DNA of 28,077 bases from an archaeon (GTDB lineage: Archaea; Thermoproteota; Nitrososphaeria; Nitrososphaerales; CADDZS01): NCBI GenBank assembly GCA_021806865.1, contig JAKAPU010000017.1, positions 1 through 28,077 of the forward strand. The letters run 5' to 3'. Shown one piece after another: positions 1-8,375 of this stretch. A model generated the notes under the pieces. That model was not told the origin of the DNA. It ran no database searches and saw only the letters and a list, made by a program, of their open reading frames with translations. The translations under genes were made by a program, and so were the position numbers. Position 1 is the stretch's first letter. Every line of letters starts with the position of its first letter.

Positions 1-81
1 TCTTAAGCTCCAGAACCGTGCCAGAGTCGACGATGTAATTCTGTCTTGTTTGATCTCAAGGTAGAAATTACGTAAACTCAT
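1..81 (-). CDS. Unidentified protein, N-terminal fragment cut by the window edge
   Basis: An ATG at 81-79 overlaps the stop codon of the upstream acetyltransferase gene in an ATGA arrangement, and the frame stays open for all 27 codons to the window edge, starting MSLRNFYLEIKQ. An ATGA overlap is typical of translationally coupled genes, so this is probably the next gene of the same minus-strand unit. The fragment is too short to assign a family. It could be chance, since 27 open codons are weak evidence alone; the overlap is the main support. Confidence 0.4.
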   Translation of the reverse strand, partial: MSLRNFYLEIKQDRITSSTLARFWSLR

Positions 82-602
82 AACGTGAGCTCGTAGAAGA
101 CGCTCAGTGGATCCTCCTTGTACTCACCGAACGGTCCAATGCGCTTGAAACCAGAGCGTTCGTACAGGCCTATCGCAGAAGTTTGAAAGATCCCGGTTTC
201 GAGCTTGACCTTTTTCAATCCGCTTTCACGAGCTATCGTGCAGAGTTTCTCAATTATACCTCTTCCAACTCCTGTACGTCTCTGGTCTGGTGTGACATAC
301 ATCCGCTTGATTTCTCCATAGCCTGGTTTGATCAGGAGAGCGCCACAGCCCGCAGCGATTCCATTAATTCTTGCGATGACGAAACGAACTTCAGGTTTGA
401 GAAGATCAGACACAGAAAGCAAGTGATTGCTCTCGGGCGGGTATAGTACAATCAAATAGTCATCAAGTTCGTTAAGGAGGCGAGCCGCTTCTGGACAGTC
501 GGGTCGCTCCAGATTTATCTCGACACTCACCAAATGCATTTCACACAACAATAGATCCGGACACATCTTCACGCGATTCCATTCTTCCCATAGGATCGCC
601 AT
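78..602 (-). CDS. GNAT family N-acetyltransferase
   Basis: This is a GNAT-fold enzyme, which transfers an acetyl group from acetyl-CoA to an amine; the substrate cannot be read from sequence. The acetyl-CoA pyrophosphate-binding loop is visible as QRRTGVG (residues about 107-113), preceded by the strand EIKRMYVTP and followed by the C-terminal GLYERSGFKRIGPF element usual in the family. The longest frame gives 174 residues. In-frame ATGs at 566 and 539 are alternatives, and the one at 539 (MHLVSVEI) gives 153 residues, closer to the usual GNAT length. No clear Shine-Dalgarno motif precedes any of them. It lies 28 bp downstream of a CocE-like hydrolase on the same strand, so co-transcription is likely, and overlaps the next partial gene by 4 bp. 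Confidence 0.85.
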   Translation of the reverse strand: MAILWEEWNRVKMCPDLLLCEMHLVSVEINLERPDCPEAARLLNELDDYLIVLYPPESNHLLSVSDLLKPEVRFVIARINGIAAGCGALLIKPGYGEIKRMYVTPDQRRTGVGRGIIEKLCTIARESGLKKVKLETGIFQTSAIGLYERSGFKRIGPFGEYKEDPLSVFYELTL

Positions 603-630
603 TCTAGTCTCGTTCGTAGGCTGTTCTAAA

Positions 631-2370
631 TCAACTTGCCTCGTTCAAACTTGGTACTATTGGTAGCAGTAAGTACGAAATCCTTGTGTACAGGATCACC
701 TTTTTGCCAAAAGTGCTCTGAGGGCGGTCTCTCGGGTCGTTATGCAGGAAGGGACCACAGCCCTTGAACTCGTTTGCAAACGTTGACAAACGATCGGTTT
801 CCCCAGCGTACTCATAGTCCTTCCCTCTCACGGTTAGTGCAATCCTGTATCCCTTCGGAACCACAATGCATGTCGGCCATATCTCCACGTCGAGTTCGTA
901 GATCTTGTCAGGCACAAGCGGTTCCAGCGAATCATGTGTGTGGTATGGACGGTAAGGCTTGCTCTGTGCGAGATCCAGTTTCCTGTGTGAAGCCCGGAGC
1001 CATCCCTGTGCGATCGGAGTGTGTGGGTCCAGTGCGCCTTGAAACACCACCTCTTTGTCACGTGGGTCAAACAGCCTCAGTACCAAGAACAAGTCAGCGT
1101 CGGTGGTTGAGGATGAGATAAACAACTTTGCAGCCGAAGGCCCCGTAATTTCGGTTTCTTCCTCAAACGGAGGAGTGGAGAAGGTGACACCGTCTCCGAG
1201 TGCGTCATATTCTACCTTCTGCTCTGCAATGCCTATCTCGGAGGAGAGTGTCTTTGATTCTGCGTCAAAGTAGTATTTGGTCCATTTGGTCCTCGGTATA
1301 GGCCAGTCGCTTTCTCCCCTCTGGAAATATCCGTTGACAGTGCGCATGTTCAGCAGTATCTTTGGCTGTTTCTCCCAGCCGTTGTCTTCTCCTTTGAGGA
1401 AGCGAGCGAAGAACTTCTTTTGGAGCGATACGCCATAGTTTGTGTAAAACAACTTCCAGTGAGTGTCTCCGTGAAATTCAAGCCACTTGTTCTTCGACGC
1501 TGCCCTAAGAAATCCCTCTACGTTTCCCCGCAGGTGCAACCCTGCTCCTCCCCAGTTTGCGCATGAGAGAAGAGGAACCTCTATCTTGGAATAATCAGGC
1601 CTCCGTTCTTTGTAGTATTCGTCGTCCAAAACATGCTCCAAGAACTCAAGGCCAGGATTGTGGCGGTTTCTTGCGAGCTCTTCATCGCTGAGCGTCTCCG
1701 GGCCAGAAACCAGCTCTCCGTTCATCGGACTGACAAATCCCCTCTTTCCGAGCCCGTGTTGGACTGTCATCACCTGCTTGCCAAACCAGTAGAGTCGAAA
1801 AATCGAAAAAATTCCGCCGTGCCGTGCCGCGTCGCGGTAAGGATCGTTTGAGCCTTCCCATGGAATGATTGCGGCAAGGTGAGGCGGTTGGAGAGCGGCG
1901 ACTTGCCACTCGTTGGCAGCGTAGTAAGAAATACCGCAAAGGCCGACCTTGCCGTTGCTCCAGCTTTGAACCCCGGCCCATTCTACGCAAAGGTACAAAT
2001 CGCGCGTTTCTCTCTCGGAGTATGGAGCAACCACTCCGGGAGACCTTCCAGAGCCGCGGGAATCCACCCGAACCACTGCGTAACCGTCGGGCACCCATTT
2101 TTCAGGATCTACCACTTCCCATGCCTGGTACCTGTTTGTTGAACCTTGCTCGACATCGGGGTACTGCTTCACCATTCTGTTCCACTGATCTGGATATCCC
2201 ATCTGGAACGGAAGCCATTTTGCGTAAGGGCCGTAACTCAAGATTACCGGATACTTCCCGTCTGCCGGTGGCCTGTACACGTCGGCGTGAAGAACTAGAC
2301 CATCGTCCATCTTCACTGGTACGTCCCACTCTATCTTCATTCCATCCCTGTTTTCAGATCTCAGGCTCAT
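631..2370 (-). CDS. CocE/NonD family alpha/beta hydrolase, paralogue 1
   Basis: This is a serine hydrolase of the cocaine-esterase / X-Pro dipeptidyl-peptidase (S15) superfamily, about 579 residues. The N-terminal alpha/beta-hydrolase domain has the nucleophile elbow GISYY (Ser about 148) after an oxyanion-side segment YPVILSYGPYAK. The C-terminal jelly-roll domain carries TDADLFLVLRLFDP and GWLRASHRKLD. A His (GDTHWKLFY) matches the family's catalytic His, but the position after the conserved Trp where CocE has Asp reads ANWGG. The frame is open to 2613; I chose the ATG at 2370 because alignment with the two paralogues puts their common start (MKIERDV) only 10 residues further on, and the longer frame would run into the divergent gene. 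ATG 2340 is an alternative. No signal peptide is seen. Substrate unknown: ester, amide or peptide. Confidence 0.88.
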   Translation of the reverse strand: MSLRSENRDGMKIEWDVPVKMDDGLVLHADVYRPPADGKYPVILSYGPYAKWLPFQMGYPDQWNRMVKQYPDVEQGSTNRYQAWEVVDPEKWVPDGYAVVRVDSRGSGRSPGVVAPYSERETRDLYLCVEWAGVQSWSNGKVGLCGISYYAANEWQVAALQPPHLAAIIPWEGSNDPYRDAARHGGIFSIFRLYWFGKQVMTVQHGLGKRGFVSPMNGELVSGPETLSDEELARNRHNPGLEFLEHVLDDEYYKERRPDYSKIEVPLLSCANWGGAGLHLRGNVEGFLRAASKNKWLEFHGDTHWKLFYTNYGVSLQKKFFARFLKGEDNGWEKQPKILLNMRTVNGYFQRGESDWPIPRTKWTKYYFDAESKTLSSEIGIAEQKVEYDALGDGVTFSTPPFEEETEITGPSAAKLFISSSTTDADLFLVLRLFDPRDKEVVFQGALDPHTPIAQGWLRASHRKLDLAQSKPYRPYHTHDSLEPLVPDKIYELDVEIWPTCIVVPKGYRIALTVRGKDYEYAGETDRLSTFANEFKGCGPFLHNDPRDRPQSTFGKKVILYTRISYLLLPIVPSLNEAS

Positions 2371-2478
2371 GATTTGAAACCAATCGCTTAGTGTTGAAAC
2401 ATAAGCATTTTTCGAAAGAACGGAGTAATTTCGCAATTGATATGAATCTGCGCTATTCTGCAATACTTCAGTTCCCGC
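2371..2478. promoter_or_regulatory. Divergent intergenic region between two CocE/NonD genes
   Basis: These 108 bp separate the starts of two divergent paralogues, so both promoters should lie here. On the minus side a TATA-like GCTTATGTTT sits about 30-40 nt upstream of the ATG at 2370. On the plus side an AT-rich stretch TTGATATGAA lies about 35-45 nt upstream of the ATG at 2479. Neither start has a clear Shine-Dalgarno motif. No convincing operator palindrome was seen. Confidence 0.45.
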
Positions 2479-4182
2479 ATGAAAATTGAACGCGATGTTG
2501 GAATTCCAAGCGATGACATCATCCTGCGCGCAGACATATTCAGGCCAGAGGCAGATGGAAAATACCCGGTGATCATGACGCACGGTCCCTATGCGAAGGG
2601 CTTGAGATACCAAGAAGGATACGCGCCCCAGTGGAACTGGCTAGTCAAAATACATCCAGACATACTGAAAGGCTCGACCAGAAGCTATCTGGCTTGGGAA
2701 ACCGTCGATCCCGAGCTCTGGGTACCGGATGGCTATGTATTGATCCGTGTGGATTCGAGAGGAGCTGGACGAACACCGGGCGTTTTGGATCCTTTTTCAC
2801 CGAGCGAGACACGTGACTTTTACAACGCGATAGAGTGGGCAGCACGCCAGCCCTGGTGCAATGGCAACGTTGGGTTGTGCGGAATATCTTACTACGCAAT
2901 CAACCAGTGGCTCGTAGCTTCTTTTCAACCGCCTCACTTGAAAGCAATGATTCCGTGGGAGGGAGCTGCCGATTACTATCGCGATTTCACACATCATGGA
3001 GGCATCTACGCAAACGTCTTCCTTGAAACGTGGTACGAAAAACAAGTGCTAACGGTGCAGCACGGACTTGGAACAAAGGGGCCGATGGATCCCTGGATGA
3101 ACGAACCCGCGACCGGACCAGAGACTTTGAGCGCGCAGGAAATTGAGAAAAACCGAGCAGATTACATCGAGGATGCTAGGACACACGATCTGGACAACGA
3201 GTACCAGCGCGGCCGATCTGCGGATTTTTCAAAGATCAAAGTGCCACTACTTAGTGCCGCAAACTGGGGTGGATTTGGTTTGCACGAGCGCGGAAATTTC
3301 GAAGGTTTTACGGAATCTGCGTCTGCCCAGAAGTGGCTCGAAGTACATGTGGGAAGACACGAAGAGTACTTTTACCTTCCATACGCTATGGAGCTCCAGA
3401 AGAAGTTCTTCGCTCGCTTCCTCAAAGGAGAAGACAACGGCTGGGAGAAAGAACCCAAAGTCCGCTTGATTATTAGGCGGCTCCAAAATTTTGATACTAG
3501 ATTCGAGAATGAGTGGCCGCTCGCAAGAACGAAGTGGACAAAGGTCTATCTTGATGCGAACAGCAAGGGTCTTTCCTGGGATGAGTCAAAAGAGAAAGCT
3601 AGCTCACATTTCGACGCTCTCAGTGACGGCTTGACATTTTACACGAATCCCTTAGAGAAAGAAATCGAGATAACAGGACCACTCGCGGCCAGGCTTTTTG
3701 TCTCTTCTTCGACAAGCGACGCAGATCTATTTGCTACTCTTCGCGCCTTTGACCCGCAGGGAAAAGAAGTCGACTTTCAAGGAACTCTTGATCCACACAC
3801 TCCACTTTCGCAGGGCTGGCTCCGGGCTTCACACAGGAAGCTAGACCTAGATCGCTCAAAACCCTACAGGCCGTATCAGACGCATGATGAAGTGCAATTA
3901 CTCAAACCAAATGAGGTCTACCAATTAGATATTGAGATGTGGCCAACTTGTATTGTTCTCCCTCCATCTTATCGACTTGCTCTAACTGTTCAGGGAAAGG
4001 ATTTCGAGAGAAGTGTTCAGGAAGGGTCTTTTGCAGGCGTTGTTCCTTACAGAGGTTCTGGCCCCTTCCTGCATAATGACCCAAGAGATCGCCCAATCGA
4101 GATATTCGGCGGCAGGACCGCTCTTCACACCGGCCCAAAGCAGCAATCCTTCCTGCTACTGCCGATGATTGCCTCCAAGTGA
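2479..4182 (+). CDS. CocE/NonD family alpha/beta hydrolase, paralogue 2
   Basis: A 567-residue hydrolase of the same family as its divergent neighbour and of the gene at 20494-22245. The nucleophile elbow is GISYY with Ser 137; the candidate catalytic His is H294 in VGRHEEYFY. Residues 262-265 read NWGG, where cocaine esterase has W-Y-D with the catalytic Asp, so the acid residue is not where expected. The segment GLHERGNFEGF follows and is shared by all three copies. The C-terminal half is the jelly-roll domain (TSDADLFATLRAFDP, GWLRASHRKLD, EMWPTCIVLP). The protein starts directly at the first strand, MKIERDVGIP, with no signal peptide, so it is probably cytoplasmic. It ends 19 bp from the convergent disulfide oxidoreductase gene. 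The family is clear; the substrate is not. Confidence 0.9.
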   Translation: MKIERDVGIPSDDIILRADIFRPEADGKYPVIMTHGPYAKGLRYQEGYAPQWNWLVKIHPDILKGSTRSYLAWETVDPELWVPDGYVLIRVDSRGAGRTPGVLDPFSPSETRDFYNAIEWAARQPWCNGNVGLCGISYYAINQWLVASFQPPHLKAMIPWEGAADYYRDFTHHGGIYANVFLETWYEKQVLTVQHGLGTKGPMDPWMNEPATGPETLSAQEIEKNRADYIEDARTHDLDNEYQRGRSADFSKIKVPLLSAANWGGFGLHERGNFEGFTESASAQKWLEVHVGRHEEYFYLPYAMELQKKFFARFLKGEDNGWEKEPKVRLIIRRLQNFDTRFENEWPLARTKWTKVYLDANSKGLSWDESKEKASSHFDALSDGLTFYTNPLEKEIEITGPLAARLFVSSSTSDADLFATLRAFDPQGKEVDFQGTLDPHTPLSQGWLRASHRKLDLDRSKPYRPYQTHDEVQLLKPNEVYQLDIEMWPTCIVLPPSYRLALTVQGKDFERSVQEGSFAGVVPYRGSGPFLHNDPRDRPIEIFGGRTALHTGPKQQSFLLLPMIASK

Positions 4183-4201
4183 GTTGGGGATGAGGGCACC
4201 C

Positions 4202-4873
4202 CTATGCAACAGAAACCGCTTCCTCTACCTTTGAGACAAATGTCTGTTCGGGTAAGGCGCCGTCAAATTCTACGCTGTCGTTGATAACGATCTTCGGCAC
4301 CGCCATGACCGAGTACCTTTCCGCAAGCTCTGGGAATTCCGAAGACTCGATCATTTCGGCGTCGATCATCGCCGGATTCGCAAGCGAGAGCTGATGTGCG
4401 GTACGCACTGCTCTAGGGCAGTACGGGCAGCTCGGAGTCACGAAGACCTGGATGTGAACCGGTTTGTCCAATTTTTGAACGCTTTGTATCGTGGAATCGC
4501 GAAGAGAGGAGCGACCGTTTGAGACATCTTCGAGATCTGCAAGCAGGGCGGAAAATTCGTAACCTGAAGGTAGTCCGTAGAATTTTAGTGCGAAGCTCTG
4601 CTTGTCATCCGTGACAACGGTTGCTGGCGCCCTTTTCACTTTGAATCGATCCGCAAGCTCCCTTGCATCTTCAATCGTCAGCCTCTGGGATTTCACCTTG
4701 CCTTGCGATAGAGTTTCCAGCTCGCTTGAGAGTTCTTCGATTTCCGAACAGTATTCGCAGCCAGACACATCCTTGGGTACAAATGTGATGATGCGTGCAG
4801 CGCCGTTTGCTTTCAGCCTTTCAGAGAAAAATGCAGAGACTTCCTTTTTGGCTTGATCGTCAAATAATGGCAA
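4202..4873 (-). CDS. Protein disulfide oxidoreductase (PDO, tandem thioredoxin-fold)
   Basis: A 223-residue protein made of two thioredoxin/glutaredoxin folds, each with a redox-active CxxC: CEYC at residues 39-42 and CPYC at 149-152. Each fold also shows its cis-proline loop (RAPATVV about 81-87, AVPKIVI about 191-197). This layout matches the archaeal/thermophile PDO family, which forms, reduces or isomerises intracellular protein disulfides, usually with a thioredoxin-reductase-like partner; none is seen here. The ATG at 4873 is supported by a GGAGG motif 6 nt upstream. It follows a small gene on the same strand by 31 nt, so the two probably form an operon. Confidence 0.92.
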   Translation of the reverse strand: MPLFDDQAKKEVSAFFSERLKANGAARIITFVPKDVSGCEYCSEIEELSSELETLSQGKVKSQRLTIEDARELADRFKVKRAPATVVTDDKQSFALKFYGLPSGYEFSALLADLEDVSNGRSSLRDSTIQSVQKLDKPVHIQVFVTPSCPYCPRAVRTAHQLSLANPAMIDAEMIESSEFPELAERYSVMAVPKIVINDSVEFDGALPEQTFVSKVEEAVSVA

Positions 4874-4904
4874 TGCTATTCCTCCAATCTCAAAAAGTGA
4901 CCCG

Positions 4905-5189
4905 TTAGAGCGCGGTTATCCGGCTCTCACCGTAGAGTATCTGGTACTCTTCGACAGAGTGTTCACTTGGAGGGTTTACTGAGGCAAGCAAATCCTCCAA
5001 CGCCTTCTTGCTTTGAGCTTCCCACACGCAGGAAGCTTTTGGTTGGGTCGAGGAGAGCATCACCCAGAGCAGATGAAATCCACCTGGCAGACTAGAATTC
5101 CTCTCCTTTTCGATAATGCTCGAAACAACACTTTTGACCTCATCAGATCTCGACGCGTTCCACTCGTGATTGACTAGATAGGTTCCCAT
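4905..5189 (-). CDS. Small conserved-looking protein, possibly a ferredoxin-like alpha/beta fold
   Basis: A 94-residue protein starting MGTYLVNHEWNASRSDEV. The pattern of a short N-terminal strand, a helix, a strand containing SCVWEAQSKKALEDLL, and a C-terminal segment NPPSEHSVEEYQILYG resembles small alpha/beta dimeric-barrel proteins such as the DUF3303 or DUF4242 type. That resemblance is by eye and not a firm family call. One Cys and several Trp are present. It lies 31 nt upstream of the PDO gene on the same strand, which has its own good ribosome site, so the two probably share a transcript. The promoter should lie between 5190 and the divergent HTH_10 gene. Confidence 0.7.
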   Translation of the reverse strand: MGTYLVNHEWNASRSDEVKSVVSSIIEKERNSSLPGGFHLLWVMLSSTQPKASCVWEAQSKKALEDLLASVNPPSEHSVEEYQILYGESRITAL

Positions 5190-5223
5190 GACCTTTCATT
5201 GATCCAAAGTCAGCGAAAGAGGT

Positions 5224-5964
5224 ATGAGCATTGCACCGTTGTACAACGGTAGCAACATGAATAGAGCCGAGCTGAAGCTAGAGCACAACCTCCCATTCAA
5301 CAAACTCTCGAAACTATTTCCAGACGCAAACATTTCGCGTTGGTGCAACCTGGAGGTGGACATTCTCGAAATCGAGGCGACAAAGGAACAACTCGCCAGG
5401 ATTCAAAAGTCGCTGAAGAACATGATGAAGGGACTTTCGGCCAGGATGATACACACCTCAAAGTATTCAGAGACTACTCTCGAGGCCGTGATCAAGTGCA
5501 GATGTGCCATAAACAACTCATCCATATCCGTAATTGAAGCTTCAAACTGCATTCCAGTAATGCCGGTGACATACAGCGGCGGCATTGAGCACTGCAAAGT
5601 CCTCTCATTCAGTAGCAAGGACCTCGGCAGGGCAATCGACAACCTCTCGAAATTTGCCAGAGTTGAAGTCGCTTCGAAGGAGAGTCTTCTTAGACCCACC
5701 ACTAGATCGTCGATGACAATTTCCGCCGAGGATTTCTTTGGGACGCTCACAAGAAAGCAGCTGGATGCTCTAGTCCAGTCAATCGAGATGGGGTACTACT
5801 CTTTTCCAAAACAGCGCACGATAGCAGAGATTTCCTCATTGCTCAGAGCAAGGCCCTCCACCTTCGAGGAACACCTGAGGAAGGCGGAAGCCAAGGTGAT
5901 GCGCTCAATTATTCCATACGCGAGGATTGCTCGCCTTGTCTCTGAAAATCATTCACGCGTTTAG
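5224..5964 (+). CDS. HTH_10 (bacterio-opsin activator type) transcriptional regulator
   Basis: The C-terminal segment, about residues 175-235, matches the HTH_10 DNA-binding domain: LTRKQLDALVQSIEMGYY, then FPKQRTIAEISSLL, then STFEEHLRKAEAKVM. This domain is found mainly in archaea (the Bat-type family). The N-terminal 170 residues look like a mixed alpha/beta ligand or sensory module without a motif I recognise. The start is uncertain. ATG 5224 gives 246 residues but has a GAGG only 1 nt away, too close to act well. ATG 5257 (MNRAELKLEH) starts at the first predicted strand, and would leave a 16-bp perfect palindrome at 5235-5250 in the promoter region rather than inside the gene. The gene is divergent from the small-protein/PDO pair and ends 8 bp from the convergent dehydrogenase. 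Its target is unknown. Confidence 0.85.
   Translation: MSIAPLYNGSNMNRAELKLEHNLPFNKLSKLFPDANISRWCNLEVDILEIEATKEQLARIQKSLKNMMKGLSARMIHTSKYSETTLEAVIKCRCAINNSSISVIEASNCIPVMPVTYSGGIEHCKVLSFSSKDLGRAIDNLSKFARVEVASKESLLRPTTRSSMTISAEDFFGTLTRKQLDALVQSIEMGYYSFPKQRTIAEISSLLRARPSTFEEHLRKAEAKVMRSIIPYARIARLVSENHSRV
5235..5250. promoter_or_regulatory. 16-bp perfect palindrome next to the HTH_10 gene start
   Basis: The sequence ACCGTTGTACAACGGT equals its own reverse complement over all 16 bases. It lies between the divergent small-protein/PDO operon (start 5189) and the second possible start of the HTH_10 regulator (5257). Its size and symmetry fit an operator for a dimeric DNA-binding protein, with the adjacent regulator the obvious candidate; that is inference. 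If translation starts at 5224 the palindrome lies inside codons 4-9. Confidence 0.5.
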
Positions 5965-5972
5965 TCGGTTTT

Positions 5973-7013
5973 TCAAGGAACAACAATCGATCTTCCAATT
6001 ACTTTGTTTTGTTCCAGTTCCTCGATAGCAGAATTGATCTCCTCCAATGGATATCGCTTAGTGACATTGAGCTTTATCTTTCCGAGTTCTGCAAGCTCCA
6101 CAAAGTCGCGCAGATCCTCGATGAAAGAAGCGACAGATCCTATGATCTGTAACTCGTCGTAGACTAGCTTCTTCAGAGTTACTTGCGAGAAGCTAGTTGG
6201 CGTCCATCCTACCTGTATCAGCTTCCCCCCTTTTGCAAGCAACGCGATGGCAAGAGACTGCGTAGATTCGTTTCCAACGAGATCAACAAAGATATCGACA
6301 GGCCTGCCACCGCCTTTCTCGTCCAATATCTCCCTCACTTTGGTTGGGTCGGCATCTGTGACGTTGAGCGTACCGTCTGCACCAAGGCTTCTGGCAAACT
6401 GTAGTTTCTTCTCATCAACATCCAGTGCGACGACTTCGCATCCCATCTGCTTTGCTAACTGAATCCCAAAAGTCCCGAGCCCGCCCGCTCCGGCAAAGGC
6501 TATCCTTGTGCCAGATTTTGGAGCAACCTTTCGGATCGCCTGAAGCATTGTGGCCCCTGCATCAGTAAGTACCGCAGCATCCGCATCCAGACTTGTAGCA
6601 ACAAGGTTTCGGATTGGAACTTTGACGTACTCGCAAAAACCGCCGGGGAGCTCAAAGCCCGGTCTCGCTAGCTTTGTGCAGAGATTGGATTTTCCGGACA
6701 GGCAGTAAAAACAGCCCCCGCAGGTGAGGTAAAAGTAAACAAGCGCTTTGTAGTTTGTCTTTTCCAATACAGTGAGCGATTCTTCATCCCTTATGTCTGC
6801 GGGCATTGCTTCGATTACTTTGCCGGATATTTCATGGCCTAGGATGTGAGGATAGGATCTTGGTTTCATCAGCCCGCGAATAAATTTTAGATCAGTTCTG
6901 CACAGCCCTGCGGCTTGGACTTGTACGAGCGCTTCTCCTTGAGCGATCCTGGGAGTATCCACGATTCCCAATTTCAGCGTGCTTTCATTCTCGTGTAGAA
7001 GCGCTGCTCTCAA
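5973..7013 (-). CDS. Zinc-dependent alcohol dehydrogenase (MDR superfamily)
   Basis: A 346-residue medium-chain dehydrogenase that should oxidise an alcohol or reduce an aldehyde or ketone with NAD(P). The catalytic-zinc residues are visible as C38 and the GHE motif at residues 59-61. The structural zinc site is complete, with four Cys at 98, 101, 104 and 112 (CGGCFYCLSGKSNLC). The nucleotide-binding loop is GAGGLG (175-180), and the second strand ends in Asp (VVALDVDE), which favours NAD(H) over NADP(H). The start is TTG at 7013, since the protein begins RAALLHENE as in the family, and a TATA-like TTCTTATCAC sits about 30-38 nt upstream. It is convergent with the HTH_10 gene, 8 bp apart. Confidence 0.92.
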   Translation of the reverse strand: MRAALLHENESTLKLGIVDTPRIAQGEALVQVQAAGLCRTDLKFIRGLMKPRSYPHILGHEISGKVIEAMPADIRDEESLTVLEKTNYKALVYFYLTCGGCFYCLSGKSNLCTKLARPGFELPGGFCEYVKVPIRNLVATSLDADAAVLTDAGATMLQAIRKVAPKSGTRIAFAGAGGLGTFGIQLAKQMGCEVVALDVDEKKLQFARSLGADGTLNVTDADPTKVREILDEKGGGRPVDIFVDLVGNESTQSLAIALLAKGGKLIQVGWTPTSFSQVTLKKLVYDELQIIGSVASFIEDLRDFVELAELGKIKLNVTKRYPLEEINSAIEELEQNKVIGRSIVVP

Positions 7014-7171
7014 TGCAGGTCCAATTCTGAGATTTCAACCAGTGATAAGAATTGTTCAGATTGGTGCACATTCTCTTCCACCAAATGGGCATCCCGCTGT
7101 TTGCAGGCCAGTCTTTTGGAATTGGATTAGACGTACTCGATTCCGCGATGTCATGCGTTATTTGGCCAAAC

Positions 7172-7191
7172 CGTTTAGCAATGGTTAAACG
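7172..7191. repeat. Inverted repeat upstream of the pnt operon
   Basis: CGTTTA (7172-7177) and TAAACG (7186-7191) are perfect 6-bp inverted arms around an 8-bp spacer. They lie about 60-80 bp upstream of pntAA, within the 240-bp gap between the alcohol dehydrogenase and the transhydrogenase operon. This could be a regulator site for either divergent gene. Arms of 6 bp can occur by chance. Confidence 0.3.
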
Positions 7192-7253
7192 TCACTCATT
7201 TTTCCCTCGACGATACTTTCCGGTGAGATTGCTCAATAATCCTAGGCGTTCCC

Positions 7254-8375
7254 ATGGAAACAGCGGCCGGGGAAAGGCGTGTCGCGCTCGTGCCCGAGTC
7301 TATCCCAAAATTCAAGGGATTTTCCATCCTCGTGGAAAAGGAAGCAGGCGATAACGCTGGATATGCAGACTCAGCATACACGGAAAAGGGTGCAGCGATC
7401 GCCTCGGATTCCAACACCCTTTATGGCCAATCAGACATCATCCTGAAGGTTCAACCCCCCTCGCCTGAGGAGGCAGATCTTTTCAAAGAAGGCGCGACAC
7501 TCGTTTCATTTCTCTACCCTTTGTCCAATATAGAGAGCGTGAAGCGTCTGGCCGCGCGTCATGCAACTGTGTTTGCGATCGAGCTCCTGCCAAGGATCAG
7601 CAGATCTCAATCGATGGATGTTCTCTCTTCACAAGCAAATGTCGCAGGTTACAAGGCGGTCATGATTGCAGCAGATTCTCTCCCAAAGATGTTTCCACTG
7701 ATGATGACTGCGGCAGGGACTATCTCGCCAGCCAAAGTGTTCGTCATAGGCGCGGGCGTCGCTGGACTTCAGGCGATAGCCACAGCTCACAGGTTGGGTG
7801 CGGTGGTCGAAGCATACGATGTTCGTCCAGCAGTGAAGGAGCAGATTACAAGCTTGGGTGCAAAGTTTGTAGAGCTTCGTGTTGAGGCAAAGGATGCCCA
7901 AACAGCAGGCGGATATGCGAAAGCCCAGTCCGACGAATTCTACAAAAAGCAGCAGGAGCTTCTCGCAGAACACACAAGGCAAGCAGACGTCGTGATAACG
8001 ACAGCTCTTGTCCCTGGAAAGCGTGCTCCGATACTTGTCTCCGAAGATGCTGTCAAGGGCATGCGAACTGGATCTGTGGTCGTAGACCTCGCAGCAGAGC
8101 AGGGAGGCAATTGCGCCCTAACAGAACCTGGCAAAACAGTGGTCAAGTACGGCGTAACTATCCACGGAACTCTGAATGTTCCCTCATCCATGGCGCCTCA
8201 AACCAGTCAGCTCTTTTCAAGAAACCTCGCCGCCTTTTTGGGCGCAATGATCAAAGATGGCGGCTTTAACATTGATCTCAAGGACGAAATCGTCAAGGGG
8301 ACGCTGGTGATGAACAAAGGAGAGATTCTGAATGAGACGACTAAGAGCGCCATTGCCGGAGAGAGCGCGAAATGA
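7254..8375 (+). CDS. pntAA: NAD(P) transhydrogenase subunit alpha part 1 (NAD-binding domain I)
   Basis: This is the soluble dI subunit of proton-translocating transhydrogenase, which binds NAD(H) and passes hydride to NADP+ on PntB. Matches include AGERRVALVPE near the N-terminus, the LLPRISRSQSMDVLSSQAN segment, MTAAGT, and the Rossmann loop GAGVAG (166-171) with Asp 189 at the end of the second strand. Length is 373 residues. The N-terminus is odd: the family starts with a strand of the type MKIGVPKE, and here the matching residues IILGVP are encoded in frame just before ATG 7254, back to a TGA at 7224, but with no ATG, GTG or TTG. Either the subunit is slightly short, a rare start codon (ATA 7236, ATC 7239) is used, or there is an indel upstream. 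The next gene overlaps as ATGA. Confidence 0.93.
   Translation: METAAGERRVALVPESIPKFKGFSILVEKEAGDNAGYADSAYTEKGAAIASDSNTLYGQSDIILKVQPPSPEEADLFKEGATLVSFLYPLSNIESVKRLAARHATVFAIELLPRISRSQSMDVLSSQANVAGYKAVMIAADSLPKMFPLMMTAAGTISPAKVFVIGAGVAGLQAIATAHRLGAVVEAYDVRPAVKEQITSLGAKFVELRVEAKDAQTAGGYAKAQSDEFYKKQQELLAEHTRQADVVITTALVPGKRAPILVSEDAVKGMRTGSVVVDLAAEQGGNCALTEPGKTVVKYGVTIHGTLNVPSSMAPQTSQLFSRNLAAFLGAMIKDGGFNIDLKDEIVKGTLVMNKGEILNETTKSAIAGESAK

Noticed and set aside
1682..2372. Several overlapping open frames of 75-167 codons on both strands inside the first CocE-like gene
   Set aside because: All lie within a full-length hydrolase frame with strong family motifs and show no motifs of their own.
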